Assembly: GCA_019163375.1 (NCBI GenBank)
Contig: JAFLKK010000005.1
Location: forward strand, 35,511 to 99,510
Direction: 5' to 3'
Length of the DNA: 64,000 nucleotides
From: Paludibacter sp.
GTDB lineage: Bacteria; Bacteroidota; Bacteroidia; Bacteroidales; Paludibacteraceae
Below are positions 60,320-64,000 of the stretch, piece after piece. Position 1 is the first letter of the stretch; each line of letters starts with the position of its first letter. The notes under the pieces were generated by a model that saw nothing but the letters and a program-made list of their open reading frames with translations, ran no database searches and was not told the origin of the DNA. The position numbers and the translations under genes were made by a program.

Positions 60320-60904
60320 ATGAAAAATAAAATTGTAATCATTGTTGTAATTTGCTTATTTACAGCTGGTGTGCGAAATATAAAGGCAGAGGATAGTTTT
60401 AAAAGACAATTATTTAAAAACATCAATATAGGTTGGGATGTGAATAAGACCTATGATTATAGATGGAGTAATTTTAGTCTGGGCACTGCCTATGGTCAAA
60501 AATTTGAATTTGATCCACAGGCATCCTGGCAGGTCGGATTAAATTATAATTGGAGCAAATATACTTTGTATGGTGATGGGAATTATGCATTAAGTGCATC
60601 AGATGAGGTGTTTAGAACTCAGTCATTAACTATCCCGCTAACAGTTGAATATAAGCTATTTAATTCGTTTTTCAGTGGTATGAAAGTCTACACCGGACCT
60701 GTTTACGAGCTGATTCTAGCTTCAAGCCTGAATAGAAATTATTATCCCGGTGTGAGTAGCAACCAATTTGGTTGGACATTAGGGACCAAAATTCGATTTT
60801 TTGCCATTTTAAATGCTCGTCTGGCGTATAATTATTACCCGACAGGATTATTCAGTAATGGCAATTTAAACCGTTCTGCAGTAAGTTTTTCGGTCGGATT
60901 TTAA
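60320..60904 (+). CDS. outer-membrane beta-barrel-like protein
   Basis: This 194-residue protein has a signal peptide (about 1-23). The mature sequence alternates polar and aromatic residues in short strands (SWQVGLNYNWSKYTLYG, ARLAYNYYPTGLF) and ends with Phe (SFSVGF), the mark of a barrel inserted by BamA. This suggests an eight-strand outer-membrane barrel of unknown function. It is monocistronic between tex and a methyltransferase gene on the other strand. Confidence 0.7.
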   Translation: MKNKIVIIVVICLFTAGVRNIKAEDSFKRQLFKNINIGWDVNKTYDYRWSNFSLGTAYGQKFEFDPQASWQVGLNYNWSKYTLYGDGNYALSASDEVFRTQSLTIPLTVEYKLFNSFFSGMKVYTGPVYELILASSLNRNYYPGVSSNQFGWTLGTKIRFFAILNARLAYNYYPTGLFSNGNLNRSAVSFSVGF

Positions 60905-60937
60905 ATATCCGAAGAGATATATCAAAAGGGGAAACGG

Positions 60938-62134
60938 TTAGTTCTGTTTTCCCTTTTCACAGTCAATAATTACTTTCTCTTCGTTGGCAAGTGTACAGGC
61001 AAATAAATACGTTTCGCCACCATCTTTAATTTTCAGTTTTTTGCGTAATTCGTCTACACTAATCGGATAATTTCGGGTAGATATATTTGCTTTCGGGTGT
61101 TCTGTTGTAAGTTGTTTTAATGACGATTTGGAGTTTTCCCACACTTTATTCACGTTGAAAATTCGTCCCGGGAATTCAAGTAATAATTCATTTCCTGTAT
61201 ATAAATGGGTATTATCATGCAGTTTACTTAGGCCAAAATAATTTCCGATTAGTTTGAAGCCACCGCTTTTCATCACAGCCGCATTGGGTTCGTACAGGTA
61301 TTTTCCTACTTCCGAACTTAGTTTTGAAGTTGCATTTGATTCCTCGTGTGCATCAAATCTGAATAACTGTTGATGGTCGTTTTTTCCAAAATTGATTGTA
61401 AATACTTGCAAAAACTTTTCAATATTCTTTCTGAGAATAAGAAGAACTTCTTTGCACTCATTTTCAACTGCCACAATATGAACCTCTGTTGTCTGTGGTA
61501 AATCGCGCAGCGCTGCAGATATGTCCATCATTGGAGATAATTTTATCATTACATTCGCTGCTTTTTCCAATAAAAGTGCTGAGAGTGCTGATACATCCGG
61601 TTCGCAGTCTGAAAGTAAAACTACCTTCTTTCCACTGGTAGCACGACGTGCCGGATCAATAAAAATCCAATCAACAGTTTGCATTTCAGGCAAAAAAGTT
61701 TCTGTATCCTGATTAAAAATCTCTATGTGATTTCGACCCAATACTTTGAAATTATGGCTTGCGAGCTCACACAATTCGGATTGACGTTCTACATAGCTAA
61801 CATGCTTAAAATGAGCCGACATAAAACAGCAATCTATTCCGAATCCACCTGTTAAATCAGTTAATGAGTTTCCTTCGCAAAGTGTTGACTTGTAAGTTGC
61901 TGTTGATTGAGACGATGATTGTTCGAGCGAAAGTTGGGCCGGATAAAGAATTTCGTCGGTAGTATAAAAGAGTGGAACTTTGTTTTTTATTTTTTGCATT
62001 CCATTAATCTGACGTATTGCCAGAGCTATATCAACCAGTGGAAAGCGACCGGCTTGAAGCGCTAGTTGATGCACATCAGCGTTAAGATGAGTGCTAATAA
62101 ATTCTTTCGTTTCGGAGTTCATTTCTTTCTGCAA
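60938..62134 (-). CDS. THUMP-like SAM-dependent methyltransferase
   Basis: This 398-residue protein has a helical N-terminus, a class I methyltransferase core starting at LTDLTGGFGIDCCFMS (SAM binding), the family DPARR motif with TSGKKVVLLSDCEPD, and a THUMP-like C-terminal domain with LRKKLKIKDGG. The group is annotated as a predicted RNA methyltransferase in Bacteroidota. The Asn/Asp-Pro-like motif here is DPAR rather than NPPY, so base specificity is unknown. Confidence 0.8.
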   Translation of the reverse strand: MQKEMNSETKEFISTHLNADVHQLALQAGRFPLVDIALAIRQINGMQKIKNKVPLFYTTDEILYPAQLSLEQSSSQSTATYKSTLCEGNSLTDLTGGFGIDCCFMSAHFKHVSYVERQSELCELASHNFKVLGRNHIEIFNQDTETFLPEMQTVDWIFIDPARRATSGKKVVLLSDCEPDVSALSALLLEKAANVMIKLSPMMDISAALRDLPQTTEVHIVAVENECKEVLLILRKNIEKFLQVFTINFGKNDHQQLFRFDAHEESNATSKLSSEVGKYLYEPNAAVMKSGGFKLIGNYFGLSKLHDNTHLYTGNELLLEFPGRIFNVNKVWENSKSSLKQLTTEHPKANISTRNYPISVDELRKKLKIKDGGETYLFACTLANEEKVIIDCEKGKQN

Positions 62135-62260
62135 ATTTGAATCAAAAATACATCAAATTATTCATTCTACGAAGCAGAGCTTACTCATTGTAGGATGATG
62201 AAAAACGCGTTATTTGATTTTACTCAAACAACGCGTCCTAATTATCTATAAATTAAAATA

Positions 62261-62674
62261 TTACCACATAAGAACTATTCTGAAATTCATTGTTTCCGGT
62301 GGGTCGCTCATAAAATCCGAATTGGTAACATAAATATTAACGCCTCCTTTTAAATAGTCGAAATCAACGGTACGTGTCCACATGATGCCATTGCTGTTTT
62401 CAAAATGGCGGACGTAGGGTAGAGCTTGTTGCCTGTCATCCAGTTCAATATATCCCACAACTGCACCATTATTATAAATATTTGAATTTATCTCGTTAAT
62501 GGGAAAGTGATAGGAATAAAATCTGTTTAATCCGGCATTATCGGTATTTTCAACCCAATCGGCGCTATTTACCTTTAAACTGATAATTTGTTTAGTGTCT
62601 AATTCGTCCGAAACCGAATCTCTACACGAGATAAACGTTAAAGCGACTGCTAAAATCAAGAATAATTTTTTCAT
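62261..62674 (-). CDS. lipoprotein of unknown function
   Basis: This 137-residue protein has a lipoprotein signal ending in FISC (Cys 17) followed by RDSVSDELD. The mature domain is beta-rich, with two Trp in the centre and a VLMW end. No known domain is seen. It would be anchored to a membrane facing the periplasm or the cell surface. It is monocistronic. Confidence 0.65.
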   Translation of the reverse strand: MKKLFLILAVALTFISCRDSVSDELDTKQIISLKVNSADWVENTDNAGLNRFYSYHFPINEINSNIYNNGAVVGYIELDDRQQALPYVRHFENSNGIMWTRTVDFDYLKGGVNIYVTNSDFMSDPPETMNFRIVLMW

Positions 62675-62930
62675 TTTAATAGGTGTTATAATTAATAATT
62701 AATGAATGAACGTAAAAATTGAATATAAATTATCAATTTACAAAGTTTGTGCCACAAATTTGATGGACACCATCATCGTTTTTTAGAAAATAAATCTATT
62801 TATTCAGGTTATTCATCGGATAATCGGGTTCTTTACTTCCTGAATTAATTATTTTGAAAAAAATATTTCGCAATAGTTTTCTGAGAATGAATACTGTAGG
62901 GCATTTCCGAAAAAAATATCGTATAAATGT

Positions 62931-62961
62931 TTTGCAGATTAACTCAAAAGTACTACTTTTG
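62931..62961 (+). promoter_or_regulatory. promoter of the SRP RNA-tRNA unit
   Basis: TTTG at 62931-62934, a 19-base spacer and TACTTTTG at 62954-62961. The predicted start near 62967 coincides with the first base of the SRP RNA stem. Confidence 0.85.
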
Positions 62962-62966
62962 TCGTC

Positions 62967-63063
62967 GGGTAAGTCCTGCACGACATGCTCCTTTTGAATT
63001 CCCCCAGGGCTTGATCGCAGCAAGGGTAGAAGGTTGTAGCGGTGCGATGCAGGGTGCTTACCC
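62967..63063 (+). ncRNA. ffs: signal recognition particle RNA (4.5S-like)
   Basis: This 97-base hairpin RNA begins with GGGTAAG (62967-62973), which pairs with CTTACCC (63057-63063). A further pairing joins CCTGCA with TGCAGG, and CCTTTT with AGAAGG. The tip holds the CAGG / GCAGC internal-loop motif recognised by Ffh, in CCCAGGGC...GCAGCAAGGG. The apical loop is TTGA-like rather than the classical GGAA. With Ffh it targets nascent membrane proteins. The stem ends 4 bases before tRNA-Thr. Confidence 0.8.
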
Positions 63064-63067
63064 ACTT

Positions 63068-63141
63068 GCCTCTTTAGCTCAGTTGGCCAGAGCACGTGAT
63101 TTGTAATCTCGGGGTCGTTGGTTCGAATCCGACAAGAGGCT
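63068..63141 (+). tRNA. tRNA-Thr(UGU)
   Basis: This is a complete cloverleaf of 74 bases: acceptor GCCTCTT with AAGAGGC, D arm GCTC...GAGC, an anticodon loop containing TGT, and T arm with GGTTCGAATCC. No CCA is encoded. It is transcribed with the SRP RNA. Confidence 0.93.
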
Positions 63142-63145
63142 CACT

Positions 63146-63182
63146 AAAAAAGCCGTTTCCAACATTGGAAGCGGCTTTTTTC
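63146..63182. terminator. bidirectional terminator after tRNA-Thr
   Basis: AAAAAAGCCG and TTTCC pair with GGAAGCGGC and a T run. It serves the SRP-tRNA unit and the converging BrkB-like gene. Confidence 0.9.
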
Positions 63183-63199
63183 ATCTTTCACCATCAATT

Positions 63200-64000
63200 T
63201 TAGATGTCTTTTACCAATATATGATTGGTTTGTTCAATCGATTGTTTTTTTATCTCCAGCGTTTTTTGCCAAAACGAATCCAATAACTCATTTTTGCTGG
63301 TCAAAAAAAGCTCAGCTCCATTCTTTTCCAGCTTTTCAAATACAAGATTCACAGTCATTTGATTAATGTCAATAGCCGGTTGGTAGGTTTTTGATTTTGA
63401 GCTGTCGTGGTATACTTCAATCAGAATAGCAACCTCAGTTAATTGATTTAGAATTTGGTTTACTAACCTGATAGGGAGTTTATAGTTCGTTGCAATCTGC
63501 TCTGATGATAAAGGTGGCTTTTGCTCTTCAAATTGTTTTACCACCATGTGAGTGATAAAAAGAGTCAGAAAGTTTTTGTATCTGGAGCTGATATTCTTTG
63601 TGTCAACTTCGTAATCGAAGTTTTTAATATTTTGCGAAGCATACGATATTTCTGCTCCAAGTAAAATAATTAAACAGGATATTTGCAACCAGAGTAAAAG
63701 TAAAGGAATGGCCGCAAAACTTCCATATACCACGTTGAAACGCGATAAATAGACCTGACCATTGATATACAGTATTTGAAATAATTGGAAGGCTGAACCG
63801 GCAAGTATGCCTGCCAGCATCGCATTATAGAAGCGAACGCGTGTGTTCGGAATGACCATATACATTATGGTAAATACAATCCAATTGATAATGTAGGGTA
63901 TAAATTTTACGCCAAAACGTAGCACCGGACTCAGTACATTGAAGAAATAGCTGTGTGAAAGTATGGTGTTGATATATATTGAAAAACCGCTTGATAAAAC
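63200..64000 (-). CDS. YihY/BrkB-family membrane protein, C-terminal part
   Basis: The frame is open to the window edge, so the N-terminus lies beyond 64000. At least 266 residues are visible, with hydrophobic segments around IINWIVFTIMYMVIPNTRV, AMLAGILAGSAFQLFQILY and a third with FAAIPLLLLWLQISCLIILLG. The latter are typical of the BrkB/YihY family formerly called ribonuclease BN. A long cytoplasmic C-terminal region follows with a helix-turn-helix-like LSSEQIATNYKLPIRLV segment, as in Bacteroidota members. Function is not established. Confidence 0.85.
   Translation of the reverse strand, partial: VLSSGFSIYINTILSHSYFFNVLSPVLRFGVKFIPYIINWIVFTIMYMVIPNTRVRFYNAMLAGILAGSAFQLFQILYINGQVYLSRFNVVYGSFAAIPLLLLWLQISCLIILLGAEISYASQNIKNFDYEVDTKNISSRYKNFLTLFITHMVVKQFEEQKPPLSSEQIATNYKLPIRLVNQILNQLTEVAILIEVYHDSSKSKTYQPAIDINQMTVNLVFEKLEKNGAELFLTSKNELLDSFWQKTLEIKKQSIEQTNHILVKDI

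Noticed and set aside
62796-63095. 99-residue minus-strand frame over the SRP RNA and tRNA-Thr
   Set aside because: It is antisense to two structured RNA genes with a matching promoter on the plus strand.

Overview
The window is AT-rich DNA from a Bacteroidota bacterium, most likely order Bacteroidales. Evidence includes promoters of the Bacteroidota form (TTTG, 19-21 bases, TAnnTTTG), a class II ribonucleotide reductase, the amidinotransferase-ctlX-rocD cluster, DUF5606-Nif3-zinc-ribbon and HsdR_N-like/AMP nucleosidase/holA neighbourhoods, and an HcpR-type Crp/Fnr regulator beside hcp. I cannot name a species.

Region 1 (1 to about 24868) is the right part of a prophage. Almost every gene reads leftward in tightly overlapping operons. 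From the right end it holds a CI/LexA-like repressor on the plus strand with a coupled membrane protein (23560-24736); a palindromic operator region (23493-23542); an antirepressor, an excisionase-like protein and small early genes (20226-23400); a recombination module made of an annealing-like protein and a RecB-nuclease/FtsK-motor fusion (17290-20222); a DUF2303-like gene broken by a frameshift (15976-16780); HNH, replication initiator, DnaC-like loader, NinG, MazG-like and DUF1064 genes (10998-15889); a radical SAM gene (8789-9619); a block of unknown genes (5172-8356); a small XRE regulator unit (4182-4978); and the first virion genes (1-4016). Prophage DNA ends in the 3' half of a tRNA-Pro gene (24819-24868). 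The intact tRNA, the integrase and most structural genes must lie left of the window.

Region 2 (24870-64000) is host chromosome: a glycosyltransferase, nrdJ, recF, an M15 peptidase, a malic enzyme fusion, the HcpR-cupin-ferredoxin-Hcp nitrosative-stress locus, cyclophilin, a ModF-like ABC protein, a CE2-type esterase, a citrulline/ornithine catabolic cluster, an M50 protease, hisA, the DUF5606-Nif3-zinc-ribbon operon, a 1-kb noncoding stretch before an XRE gene, pyrK-pyrD, an AlkD-like protein, tandem secreted paralogues, AMP nucleosidase, holA, tex, a THUMP-like methyltransferase, the SRP RNA with tRNA-Thr, and a BrkB/YihY protein cut by the window edge.

Reading the short gaps added three tightly coupled prophage genes of 42-59 codons (12858-13037, 13245-13373, 20226-20360). 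It also gave several operator-like inverted repeats and candidate structured RNAs. The best candidate for an undescribed system is the prophage recombination module at 17290-20222.
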